A stretch of 32,484 nt of DNA. Source: JANMDR01 sp031376425. Lineage in GTDB: Bacteria; Pseudomonadota; Gammaproteobacteria; Burkholderiales; Usitatibacteraceae. The stretch lies in the NCBI GenBank assembly GCA_031376425.1, contig JANMDR010000218.1:1-32484 (forward strand), written 5' to 3'. The notes under the pieces are model-generated. The model had not been told where the DNA came from and did not search any database. It worked only from the letters and a program-made list of their open reading frames with translations. Below are positions 25,421 through 32,484 of the stretch, piece after piece. The first letter of the stretch is position 1, and the number at the start of each line of letters is the position of its first letter. The position numbers and the translations under genes were made by a program.

Positions 25421-26098
25421 ATGTCGATTAATGATTGGCCACAAGACGAACGTCCGCGCGAACGGCTCATCAAACACGGAGCGCGGGCGCTGTCAGATGC
25501 CGAGTTGCTGGCGATATTTTTGCGCGTTGGCGTAACAGGTAAATCCGCCGTCGATTTGTCGCGCGAGTTGCTAACACATTTTAAAACGCTAGCCGCTTTG
25601 TTCGCCGCATCGCAAGAAGATTTATGCGCTATTAAAGGCATTGGCCCCGCTAAATATGTGCAATTACAGGCGGTGCTGGAGATGGCGCGGCGCAGTTTTG
25701 GCGAACAAATGAGCAAGAAAAATGTGCTGGATTCGCCAAATGACGTACGCGACTACTTGCGCTTAACCCTAGCTAATTTGCCGCATGAGGTGTTTGTGGT
25801 GGTGTTTTTAAATACCCAAAACGAAGTGATCGTAATAGAAGAATTGTTTCGCGGCAGTTTAACGCAAACAAGCGTTTATCCGCGCGAAGTGGTTAAGCGT
25901 GCGCTGGCATGTAATGCATCATCAGCAATACTGGCGCACAACCATCCAGACGGTGGCACCGAGCCGAGTATCGCCGACAAAGCCCTGACGAAAGCCTTAA
26001 TCGAAGCACTTAAAACGGTGGATGTGCAAGTTTTGGATCATTTTATTGTATCGCCAAGCTCCAGCACTTCATTTGCCGAACAGGGCATGATGCGGTAG
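25421..26098 (+). CDS. radC: RadC family JAMM-domain protein
   Basis: The 225-residue protein has an N-terminal helix-hairpin-helix region (LCAIKGIGPAKYVQLQAV) and a C-terminal JAMM/MPN+ metalloprotease-like domain with AHNHPDGGTEPSIAD and the preceding catalytic-type Glu segment. Despite its historical name, a direct role in DNA repair has not been established; it is a presumed zinc hydrolase. The start MSINDWPQDERPRERL is the usual family N-terminus. The location directly upstream of rpmB, and divergent from coaBC, is conserved among many proteobacteria. Confidence 0.95.
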   Translation: MSINDWPQDERPRERLIKHGARALSDAELLAIFLRVGVTGKSAVDLSRELLTHFKTLAALFAASQEDLCAIKGIGPAKYVQLQAVLEMARRSFGEQMSKKNVLDSPNDVRDYLRLTLANLPHEVFVVVFLNTQNEVIVIEELFRGSLTQTSVYPREVVKRALACNASSAILAHNHPDGGTEPSIADKALTKALIEALKTVDVQVLDHFIVSPSSSTSFAEQGMMR

Positions 26099-26205
26099 TA
26101 CGAACCTAGAGCGACGATAAACACTTGATTCTTAAGCAATATACGCAAAAAAAGTGCCTTTTTCGCCACAAAACCGCCCTTCCACCACGGCACTCTAACT
26201 TTCAG

Positions 26206-26235
26206 TTGCCTACAGGCACGGTTTATGGTTATAAT
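26206..26235 (+). promoter_or_regulatory. Sigma-70 promoter for rpmB-rpmG
   Basis: A TTGCCT -35 box (26206-26211) and a perfect TATAAT -10 box (26230-26235) are separated by 18 bases. This leaves a leader of roughly 105 bases before rpmB. A small TGCC-TACA-GGCA dyad overlaps the -35 box. It is the best promoter match seen in the window, as expected for ribosomal protein genes. Confidence 0.8.
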
Positions 26236-26346
26236 TTAGGGCTTCGCTAAATGCCTTAATGATTTATCCGCCCGCAGTAACGTCGGCGTGAATTTTGGAT
26301 TTATAGCGACAACTTCCGTTTTAATCTACTATTTTTGAGGTGTGCC

Positions 26347-26583
26347 ATGGCACGCGTATGTCAAGTTACCGGTAAAGCTCCAATGGTTGGAAACAATGTT
26401 TCCCATGCCAACAACAAAACCAAGCGTCGTTTCTTGCCTAATTTGCAATATCGCCGTTTCTGGGTTGAGTCCGAGAACCGTTGGGTTCGTATCCGTTTAT
26501 CAAATGCAGGCTTGCGCACCATCGACAAAAACGGCATTGATGCTGTTCTAGCCGACATGCGTAGCAGCGGCTTTGCCATCTAA
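26347..26583 (+). CDS. rpmB: 50S ribosomal protein L28
   Basis: L28 is a small structural protein of the large ribosomal subunit. The 78-residue product starts MARVCQVTGKAP and contains VSHANNKTKRRFLPN and the WVRIRLSNAGLRTIDK segment, all typical of proteobacterial L28. The ATG at 26347 is used; a TTG four codons earlier is in frame but not needed. There is a single cysteine and no CxxC pair, so it is the zinc-free form. It forms an operon with rpmG, 17 bases downstream. Confidence 0.98.
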   Translation: MARVCQVTGKAPMVGNNVSHANNKTKRRFLPNLQYRRFWVESENRWVRIRLSNAGLRTIDKNGIDAVLADMRSSGFAI

Positions 26584-26600
26584 GAAATAAAGGATTTAAA

Positions 26601-26756
26601 ATGCGCGAAAAAATCAAATTAGAATCGACAGCGGGCACCGGTCATTTCTACACGACAACAAAGAACAAAAAAACAACTCCAGAAAAATTAGAGTTCATGA
26701 AGTTTGATCCTAAAGCACGTAAGCACGTTGCTTATAAAGAAACCAAACTGAAGTAA
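26601..26756 (+). CDS. rpmG: 50S ribosomal protein L33
   Basis: L33 is a short large-subunit protein. The 51-residue product reads MREKIKLESTAGTGHFY at the start and has TTTKNKKTTPEKLEFMKFD and KHVAYKETKLK downstream, which are typical of L33. It lacks the CxxC pairs of the zinc-binding version, so it is the zinc-independent form. An AAGGA site sits 6 bases before the ATG. It was found by reading the sequence directly after rpmB and is followed by a strong terminator. Confidence 0.97.
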   Translation: MREKIKLESTAGTGHFYTTTKNKKTTPEKLEFMKFDPKARKHVAYKETKLK

Positions 26757-26792
26757 GCTTCTGCATTTTGTAGTGCGCAACTCGCTTGAATT

Positions 26793-26832
26793 GCAAATAA
26801 AACCCCCAGCGTAGGCTGGGGTTTTTATTTGC
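26793..26832. terminator. Bidirectional intrinsic terminator
   Basis: CCCCAGC (26804-26810) pairs with GCTGGGG (26815-26821) around a GTAG loop. After one mismatch the stem continues as an A/T-rich pairing of GCAAATAAAA with TTTTATTTGC. Both strands therefore end in a T-rich tract. It should end the rpmB-rpmG transcript, and also reads as a terminator for transcripts coming from the right on the minus strand. The rest of the gap up to 26970 shows nothing further. Confidence 0.88.
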
Positions 26833-26970
26833 GGGATGTTGATGAAAACTTAGCTCGTTTGATTGCTAGAACATTAGTGTGTTAGCATTTACGATGACAA
26901 TTTGGTTGGCATTACGATTTGGATCGGCATGTAATGCGTTGCCCGTCCTGCACTTGCTTCAAAAGCAAAA

Positions 26971-27531
26971 TCACTTCTTGGCGTTCTCGTCATCAAAAGC
27001 GGCAATTCTCCTTTTGGTATGATGATATTTGGTACTTTCCTCAAACCCGGAAGTGCCGTGCCGAACGCGCCGCTCAATAATGCCGTAATACGCCAACTCT
27101 AAATTTGCCACATACCCAGCTGACCCATCACCCCCATATATTTGCAGGATTAAGTTTTTGTCCTTTTTTATTATTGTTGCTGTTTGCGGATTATACAAAT
27201 CTGCAGCAGCAGAAATGCTTAACATGTAAGGTGCATGGTTTGCCCACTCGATACGTATTGCGTCTATCACACTTTCAGCGTCATCCTCTCTGCCAAAAAG
27301 AGTTCCAATGGACTGCAGATAAGCATTGGAATCTTGCCCAGATGCGCCACTGGCACGTTTTGTAATTAATATAAATTTCACCGTTTCGGCCCCGCTTAAA
27401 TTAAACGTCGCCGCAGTTCTACCATCTTTTAAAATTTCGAAAGATTTTGGAATTTGAGCAGCAACATCCGCAACCAGCAGTAATGAACCAACGGTAAGTG
27501 TCACTTGCAAAAATATTTTTCTCACGGACAT
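26971..27531 (-). CDS. Small exported protein, likely immunity partner of the RHS toxin
   Basis: I do not recognise this 186-residue protein. Its N-terminus is a clear signal peptide: a basic MSVRK, a hydrophobic core and a probable cleavage after VADVAA. The mature part is mixed alpha/beta with a conserved-looking ISAAADLYNP stretch and a glycine-rich QIYGGDGSAGYVAN segment. The C-terminus is basic and polar. The ATG overlaps the stop codon region of the RHS gene by 10 bases, so the two are co-transcribed and probably coupled. A periplasmic protein in this position fits an immunity protein guarding against a peptidoglycan-acting toxin; this is inference from position and export signal. Confidence 0.65.
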   Translation of the reverse strand: MSVRKIFLQVTLTVGSLLLVADVAAQIPKSFEILKDGRTAATFNLSGAETVKFILITKRASGASGQDSNAYLQSIGTLFGREDDAESVIDAIRIEWANHAPYMLSISAAADLYNPQTATIIKKDKNLILQIYGGDGSAGYVANLELAYYGIIERRVRHGTSGFEESTKYHHTKRRIAAFDDENAKK

Positions 27532-30500
27532 TGCCCCACTACTCGAAGTTCTGTATCGCCGCCTCGCACCCCCTCAGCAATGGTCGCTAAGGCTGAGGTA
27601 AAAGTGAGATCAATGCAGCCATTTGATGCATTTTGCCCCGCATGAATCCAAAAACCATTACGCCTACAAATTTTTCCATCCGGCGTTTTTGCCTTTAATC
27701 GAATTCCATCTTTACCGTATTCTTTTGTCGCCACATTTTCCATACTATAGATTCCCGTTGGTAATGGTCCTCTATCAATTTTGCATTCTGAACCGACGGT
27801 ATTAACGTCTGCGCCATTACCGGCAAATCCATCACCAATAAACGTGCGCGCACCGGATTTATTGTCTATGTGATACATCTTTCCGACTCCTACACAATAT
27901 TCCCAGTACAACCCCAATTTATCTGTAGCGCTTACAGGATTGCAATGCACATAATTATAGATATTTGTACCATCTTTTAATCCAAGCGGATCAGCCTGAA
28001 CATAGCGTCCTGTCGATGTATCATAATCACGGTAATGGTTCTGATTCAGTCCCGTTTCCTTATCCCTATACTGCCCCGGAAACCGATGGTTGACACTGAA
28101 GATGCCGGTACTACTTGGGTTTTCATTCGGTAGCGTTTCGCCAAACGGTAGGCTATCCCACTTCCAGAGGCTGACGTAGGCGTTGGTTGTACTGTTGATT
28201 CTGGCTACTTCTCTTGGTGTGTTTAGATGGTCGGTGAAGATATAGGCCGTAGCTGCTTCGGTACACGTTGGCGTGCCATTAGCGCCTGTGGTGCTGGTTA
28301 AGCAGGGCATGGTGCCGGTTACGGCTATTGGCGTATCACCTAACCAAATTAGCTCTTGTACCGCGCTTCCTGCGTGGTCATATTCACCTAACATTTTGCC
28401 GCCGTCATCGTAGATGAAGGTACGGTTGCTGGCTGTGGTTGCCGTATTGGCGTTTGCCTTCTTAACGCGTAGACCTTGGTAGTTAATTAAATAATTCGTT
28501 GTAGGTGCTGTTGCGTTCGCAGGTACAGTTGCGCCCGTGAGCCTGCCCCTAGCATCGTAGGTGTAAGTCTGTGCGCCATCATTAGTGAGATTGCCGGTGG
28601 CATCGTAACTGTTGGTTTTAATGACGCCGCCTGTAACACTGGCTAGGCGATTATTACCCCCTTGGTAGCTATAAGTGCTGGCGATGCTGTTAAGCGTGCT
28701 GCTGGTGCGGTTGCCGTTATTATCATAGGCAAAGCTTTGGGTTTGATTGATTGATGCGTTGCCAAGCCCCGTGGTCGCATTAACGCCGTTGCTAGTGTAG
28801 CCACTGAAAGTGGTTAAGCGGCCTGCGTTGTCGTAGGTAAATAATTGGCTGCCATTAAGAGTTGCCGTAGCTGGTGTAGCCCCCGCGTAGTTGTTAAGGC
28901 TAACAATGCGGCTAGCGTTGTCGTATTGAATAGTTCTGAAGCCGCTTGGCGTTGTGTACTGCTGGATGCGGCTGGATTGGTCAATGATTCTGGTGTATTC
29001 CTTGGTGCTGGTGCTATTGCCCAGCACCCAGCTTTCCGGTCCACCAAAGGGGAAGTATTGAATGCCTGATATTAACGGTGCGGCATTTAAGGTCATGGCG
29101 TTGGCGCGGCCTTGGCTGTAGGTGATGGCTAATACTTTACCACTTGGGTAGGTCATTGACGTTACTTTGCCGGTACTGTCTCTGGTGTAGCTGATGGTTT
29201 TGGTTTGGCTTGGCGCGCCGTTGATGGCGTTGATGGTAGTCGTTTTACTGATCATGCGGCTATAGGCATCATAAGTGTAGCTGCTGGTGCCGGAGGGGTC
29301 AGTCACATTGGCTAATTGGCCTACACCGTTACTTGCAATGTCATAGGTCATGGTGGTGCCGGTGGTGGTGTCGTTGTAAGCAACAGTAATGATACGGCCT
29401 AACACATCGTAAGTGTAGCTGCTGGTTTTGCCTCTCGCATCGGTTTTGGTTATTGGTAGGCTGCCAGCATTGTATGTTGCGGTGGTTAGGCCAGTATCAG
29501 GGCTTTGGGTTTGCAGGTTGTCGCCAAAGCCGGAGTAGGTGTAGGTGGTTGTGTTGTTATTGGGATCACGCACGCTGGCGATTAAATTCTGTGTGTTGTA
29601 CGTTGTTGCAACCGTTTTGCCTAATGGGTCAGTGATTAAGATAGGGCGATTGAGCGCATCGTATTGGGTGGTGGTGGTGAGGTTGTTGGGGTCAGTTACG
29701 GCGGTAACATTGCCGTTAGCATCGTAGGTGTAGGTTGTTATTTTGTTTTGTGCGTTGATGCGTTGGGTGATGCGGTTTAGGCCGTCATAGGTGGCGGATT
29801 CAGTACTGGCTAGATTGTTTTGCGCATCAAAGGTTTGGGTTTGTATGGTGCGCCCAGCATTGTCTAGGGTATAGCGTAGCTTTTCGCCATTGGATAAGTT
29901 TTTACCGGTGAGGCGTTTGGCGTTGTCATACAAAAATGTGGTGACTTGGCCTTGCGGGTCAGTGATGGTTTCTTCCTGACCGTTGGCGTTGTAAGTGGTG
30001 CTGGTGGTTTGGCCGGCAATGGTGCGGGTGAGGGGACGACTGCGGGCATCATAGGTGAAGCTGCCGGTGGTGCCGTTAGCATAGGTGACAGCTAAGACGT
30101 TGCCGTGAGCATCGTAGCTGGTGTAGCTGACAGTTTGGCCTTTGGGGTTGGTGACGCTGGCAACGTTGCCTTGGGCATTGTAGGTGTAGGTGGTGGTGTC
30201 GGCTACGTCGGTGCGCGGGCCAGTCACGGTGGCTAACCTGCCTTGGGCGTTGTAGGTGTAGGTGGTGGTGCGGGTTTGGCCATCTGCTACTTCACTGCGT
30301 GTGAGCATTTTACCCGCAGTGTTATAGGTAAAGTTGGTGGTTTTGGTGGGTGCAACGATTTGGGTAGGCACGGAGAAGGTCGGGTGCCAAGTAGTGCTGG
30401 TGGTACGCATGAGGCTGGTGCCGTTGGCTTCGGTAACAGATGCAATCAAATTGCGACCATCGGTGGTGTAGGTGTACGCAGTGGCAACACCGTTGCGATT

Positions 30501-32484
30501 GATGGCGCTACTTAAACGGCCTGAGGTGTCGTAATTATAGGTATCTGATACGTTGCCGCAGCCAGCACAGGTGTATTGCACGGTGGATGGCAAAATTAAG
30601 CCTTGAGCTTGTACAAAGCTGCGGGTAACGGTGGCACCGGAGGCATCTTGGGCGGTAGAACTGCCATTTGCGTTATAGGTTATTGTGCCTACACCTGTTT
30701 GGTTTACACCATCTAAATTAAACTTGGTGCTGGTAGCGCGGCCTTGGGCATCGTAGGTGAAGCTTACATAAGTTTGCCCAGCTTCATTGATGATGGAGGT
30801 GAGCGCAAATTTATAAGTAGCATGTTCGTACTTGTATTGGCGGATGCGGTTATCAGGGTACTTTACTGCGATGAGGCGATGTTTGCTGTCATAGGTGTAG
30901 GTATGAATGCCGCCTGCTGGGTTCACCATTGTGGATAGGCGGCCTTGGGCATCATAAGTGAAGGTTAGTGTTTTGGTGAGCGGGCTGGTGACTTGATAGA
31001 GGCGTGATGGTGTGCCGCTATACGTGAGCGTATAGGTTTTACCGTCGGCCAATACGCGTGAAATTAAGCGACCTGTGGCGTTGTAGTTTTCAACACGCTT
31101 ATGTATGGTGAATTGCCAGCCGGTGGTGTTGGCACCGCTGAGGGTTTGGGTGAGCGTGGCGGGTACATCAGCCGTGGTTAGCCAAGTACCGTTGGGTTGT
31201 TTGGTGAATTCATATGATGCGCCATTGCCACGGGTGACTCGGGCGATGGTACTGTTAGATTCCAAATTAACCGAGATATCCCAATTACTAGACCAACCGG
31301 GGCCGACATATTGGTTAGCGTAGGCGGAGGATGCACCAGCTAAGGCGTTATAGCTGCGACGAAATGCAATAGTGTACTCGCCATTTGTTGAGTAATCCAA
31401 TTGAGGGTGCGTTTTGCTGCCTATAGCGGAGTGAATTGGATCGCCAAATAAAAGTGGGTGATTGGTTGGTACGTTTGCACCAATATCATCTTTTTCTAAA
31501 CCGTTAGTGCTCGCAGGTGCTCTTAAAGAATGAGGCACATCTGGCCCGTCAATTGGTGCTTTAATAGGCGGTGAGTCTCCTCCGCCATCACAATCGTCAT
31601 CTTCAATAGGGTTTAGTGTATCAATAGAATCGACAATTCCGGTCCAAAGGATAGGAGAATAGTCATCAGTAGGTGGACCGGGGCGTATTTCAACAGTATC
31701 CATGCACTGTGGCCAAGTGGGGCATCGTGGGGCTGTATCGCTCGCCCCACGCTCAATGTTTTTATCGGGCGGTGTCGTACCTCCAAAGTTGAGTCCGTTC
31801 TGTCCAGTTCCTGTCATACTCACATTCACCGTACCATTCGGCGCAGTATGCGCAATCTGGACTGCACCAGGCCGTGAACCCGCTCTATACGGTGTGAATA
31901 CCCAACCGATGGTGCAACCATTACCTGCTGGAATGACGGTTGCGCAGCTGTTGTAGGTAACTTCATAGTCGAATAAATCTGGCGTTACACTAGTTAGCGT
32001 TAAATCACCACCACCGTTATTTACTAAATTCATGTACTGCACACCCGAACTCACACCAAAAGCTTGTTCGGCGAAATTAACGGTGGACGAGGTGACGCTT
32101 AAATTAGGCGCGGGTACGCCGTAGCCAGAATAGGGAACCACAAACGGTGGCAGTCCCTGAGCGGCAAAATAATAGTAGCCCGATTGTGGGCCAGTAGCGT
32201 TGGCATAAAAATACATCGTAACCGAGCAACTTTGCCCGACCGATATTGGGGACCAGCAGCCACTTGCACCAGCAAAATTTGAACCAACTGCGCTAGAACT
32301 TACGTTGAGGCTAACTAAGTACTCTCCTGTGTTCGTAATTACTAAAGGTGCGCCATATACCGCAGGCGTCGTCAATGAGTGCGCCCCAAAATCAATACTA
32401 GCTACAGACAAGGAAAACGATGGGTAGCCAGATTCACCGCTTAAGGGAATCGTTAAAAGCGTTGCGCCTGATGCCGTATTTTTT
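27522..32484 (-). CDS. RHS/YD-repeat polymorphic toxin with C-terminal Tlde1-like domain (5' end outside window)
   Basis: The frame is open to the right edge, and about 1650 residues are visible. In order from the N-terminal side: two choice-of-anchor-D-like beta domains (about 31800-32484, each ending in a pattern like ...CTIGWVFTP...VSMTGTG); a Pro/Asp-rich linker; a DUF6531-like entry segment (GDPIHSAIGSKTH...FRRSYN, near 31350-31450); a long array of YD repeats (YTYDAQGRL type); and an RHS core end (RYVQADPLGL, YNYVHCNPVSATDKLGL). The last ~125 residues are different. They contain RGPLPTGIYS and a WIHAGQNASNGCIDL motif with His at 27642-27644 and Cys at 27615-27617, as in Tlde1/DUF2778 L,D-transpeptidase-like toxins. 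The ATG-like start at 32411 is an internal TTG. The secretion route is not visible. Confidence 0.88.
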   Translation of the reverse strand, partial: KNTASGATLLTIPLSGESGYPSFSLSVASIDFGAHSLTTPAVYGAPLVITNTGEYLVSLNVSSSAVGSNFAGASGCWSPISVGQSCSVTMYFYANATGPQSGYYYFAAQGLPPFVVPYSGYGVPAPNLSVTSSTVNFAEQAFGVSSGVQYMNLVNNGGGDLTLTSVTPDLFDYEVTYNSCATVIPAGNGCTIGWVFTPYRAGSRPGAVQIAHTAPNGTVNVSMTGTGQNGLNFGGTTPPDKNIERGASDTAPRCPTWPQCMDTVEIRPGPPTDDYSPILWTGIVDSIDTLNPIEDDDCDGGGDSPPIKAPIDGPDVPHSLRAPASTNGLEKDDIGANVPTNHPLLFGDPIHSAIGSKTHPQLDYSTNGEYTIAFRRSYNALAGASSAYANQYVGPGWSSNWDISVNLESNSTIARVTRGNGASYEFTKQPNGTWLTTADVPATLTQTLSGANTTGWQFTIHKRVENYNATGRLISRVLADGKTYTLTYSGTPSRLYQVTSPLTKTLTFTYDAQGRLSTMVNPAGGIHTYTYDSKHRLIAVKYPDNRIRQYKYEHATYKFALTSIINEAGQTYVSFTYDAQGRATSTKFNLDGVNQTGVGTITYNANGSSTAQDASGATVTRSFVQAQGLILPSTVQYTCAGCGNVSDTYNYDTSGRLSSAINRNGVATAYTYTTDGRNLIASVTEANGTSLMRTTSTTWHPTFSVPTQIVAPTKTTNFTYNTAGKMLTRSEVADGQTRTTTYTYNAQGRLATVTGPRTDVADTTTYTYNAQGNVASVTNPKGQTVSYTSYDAHGNVLAVTYANGTTGSFTYDARSRPLTRTIAGQTTSTTYNANGQEETITDPQGQVTTFLYDNAKRLTGKNLSNGEKLRYTLDNAGRTIQTQTFDAQNNLASTESATYDGLNRITQRINAQNKITTYTYDANGNVTAVTDPNNLTTTTQYDALNRPILITDPLGKTVATTYNTQNLIASVRDPNNNTTTYTYSGFGDNLQTQSPDTGLTTATYNAGSLPITKTDARGKTSSYTYDVLGRIITVAYNDTTTGTTMTYDIASNGVGQLANVTDPSGTSSYTYDAYSRMISKTTTINAINGAPSQTKTISYTRDSTGKVTSMTYPSGKVLAITYSQGRANAMTLNAAPLISGIQYFPFGGPESWVLGNSTSTKEYTRIIDQSSRIQQYTTPSGFRTIQYDNASRIVSLNNYAGATPATATLNGSQLFTYDNAGRLTTFSGYTSNGVNATTGLGNASINQTQSFAYDNNGNRTSSTLNSIASTYSYQGGNNRLASVTGGVIKTNSYDATGNLTNDGAQTYTYDARGRLTGATVPANATAPTTNYLINYQGLRVKKANANTATTASNRTFIYDDGGKMLGEYDHAGSAVQELIWLGDTPIAVTGTMPCLTSTTGANGTPTCTEAATAYIFTDHLNTPREVARINSTTNAYVSLWKWDSLPFGETLPNENPSSTGIFSVNHRFPGQYRDKETGLNQNHYRDYDTSTGRYVQADPLGLKDGTNIYNYVHCNPVSATDKLGLYWEYCVGVGKMYHIDNKSGARTFIGDGFAGNGADVNTVGSECKIDRGPLPTGIYSMENVATKEYGKDGIRLKAKTPDGKICRRNGFWIHAGQNASNGCIDLTFTSALATIAEGVRGGDTELRVVGQCP

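Noticed and set aside
26153..26194. AGTGCC/GGCACT inverted repeat after radC as a terminator
   Set aside because: The arms are 6 bp with a 30-base loop and no T run; too weak to call.
28100..31100. Repetitive DNA in the RHS gene considered as a CRISPR array or satellite
   Set aside because: The repetition comes from diverged YD-repeat codons in a continuous reading frame; there are no identical repeats with unique spacers.
32409..32411. TTG at the start of the RHS frame taken as the true N-terminus
   Set aside because: The same frame stays open to the right edge, and the upstream residues continue the beta-domain pattern (TIPLSGESG), so the start lies outside the window.

Overview
The window looks like a chromosomal segment of a Gram-negative betaproteobacterium, possibly Burkholderiales; I cannot name the genus. 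This rests on the gene order leuS-lptE-holA-proA-nadD-rsfS-rlmH-maf-rng, the divergent yggS/pilT pair with pilU next to pilT, the order coaBC-dut and radC-rpmB-rpmG, an outer-membrane LPS assembly lipoprotein, and a 7Fe ferredoxin of the FdxA type. No rRNA, tRNA, CRISPR array or insertion sequence was seen, and no gene-free stretch exceeds about 250 bases.

Layout. Positions 2-8952 (+) hold a tightly packed housekeeping run: the 3' end of leuS, lptE, holA, proA, nadD, rsfS, rlmH, maf and rng. Several of these genes overlap by one base or abut, which suggests one transcription unit. Positions 8975-13363 (-) hold a dynamin-like GTPase, yggT, proC and the PLP-binding yggS, with two strong hairpins between yggT and the GTPase gene. 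Positions 13442-22388 (+) hold the type IV pilus retraction ATPases pilT and pilU, the ferredoxin fdxA, and an overlapping AddB-like/AddA-like nuclease-helicase pair for double-strand-break repair. Positions 22410-25378 (-) hold a secreted DUF192 protein, a short CbiX-like protein, dUTPase and CoaBC. Positions 25421-26756 (+) hold radC and the ribosomal protein genes rpmB and rpmG, with a recognisable sigma-70 promoter before rpmB and a bidirectional terminator after rpmG.

Positions 26971-32484 (-) are the accessory part. A very large RHS/YD-repeat protein runs off the right edge. Its visible N-terminal part carries choice-of-anchor-D-like beta domains. Its last ~125 residues, after the RHS core boundary, look like a Tlde1 (DUF2778-type) L,D-transpeptidase-fold toxin with a His...Ser-x-Gly-Cys motif. 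The next gene overlaps it by 10 bases and encodes a small protein with a signal peptide. That is the expected layout for a peptidoglycan-attacking polymorphic toxin and a periplasmic immunity protein, and it is the most interesting system in the window.

A second theme is low-complexity, lysine/alanine-rich extensions on housekeeping proteins. RsfS carries a ~310-residue histone-H1-like C-terminal tail, dUTPase carries a ~68-residue N-terminal tail of the same type, and NadD carries a polar insertion. Twelve-base tandem duplications inside the rsfS tail suggest how it grew.
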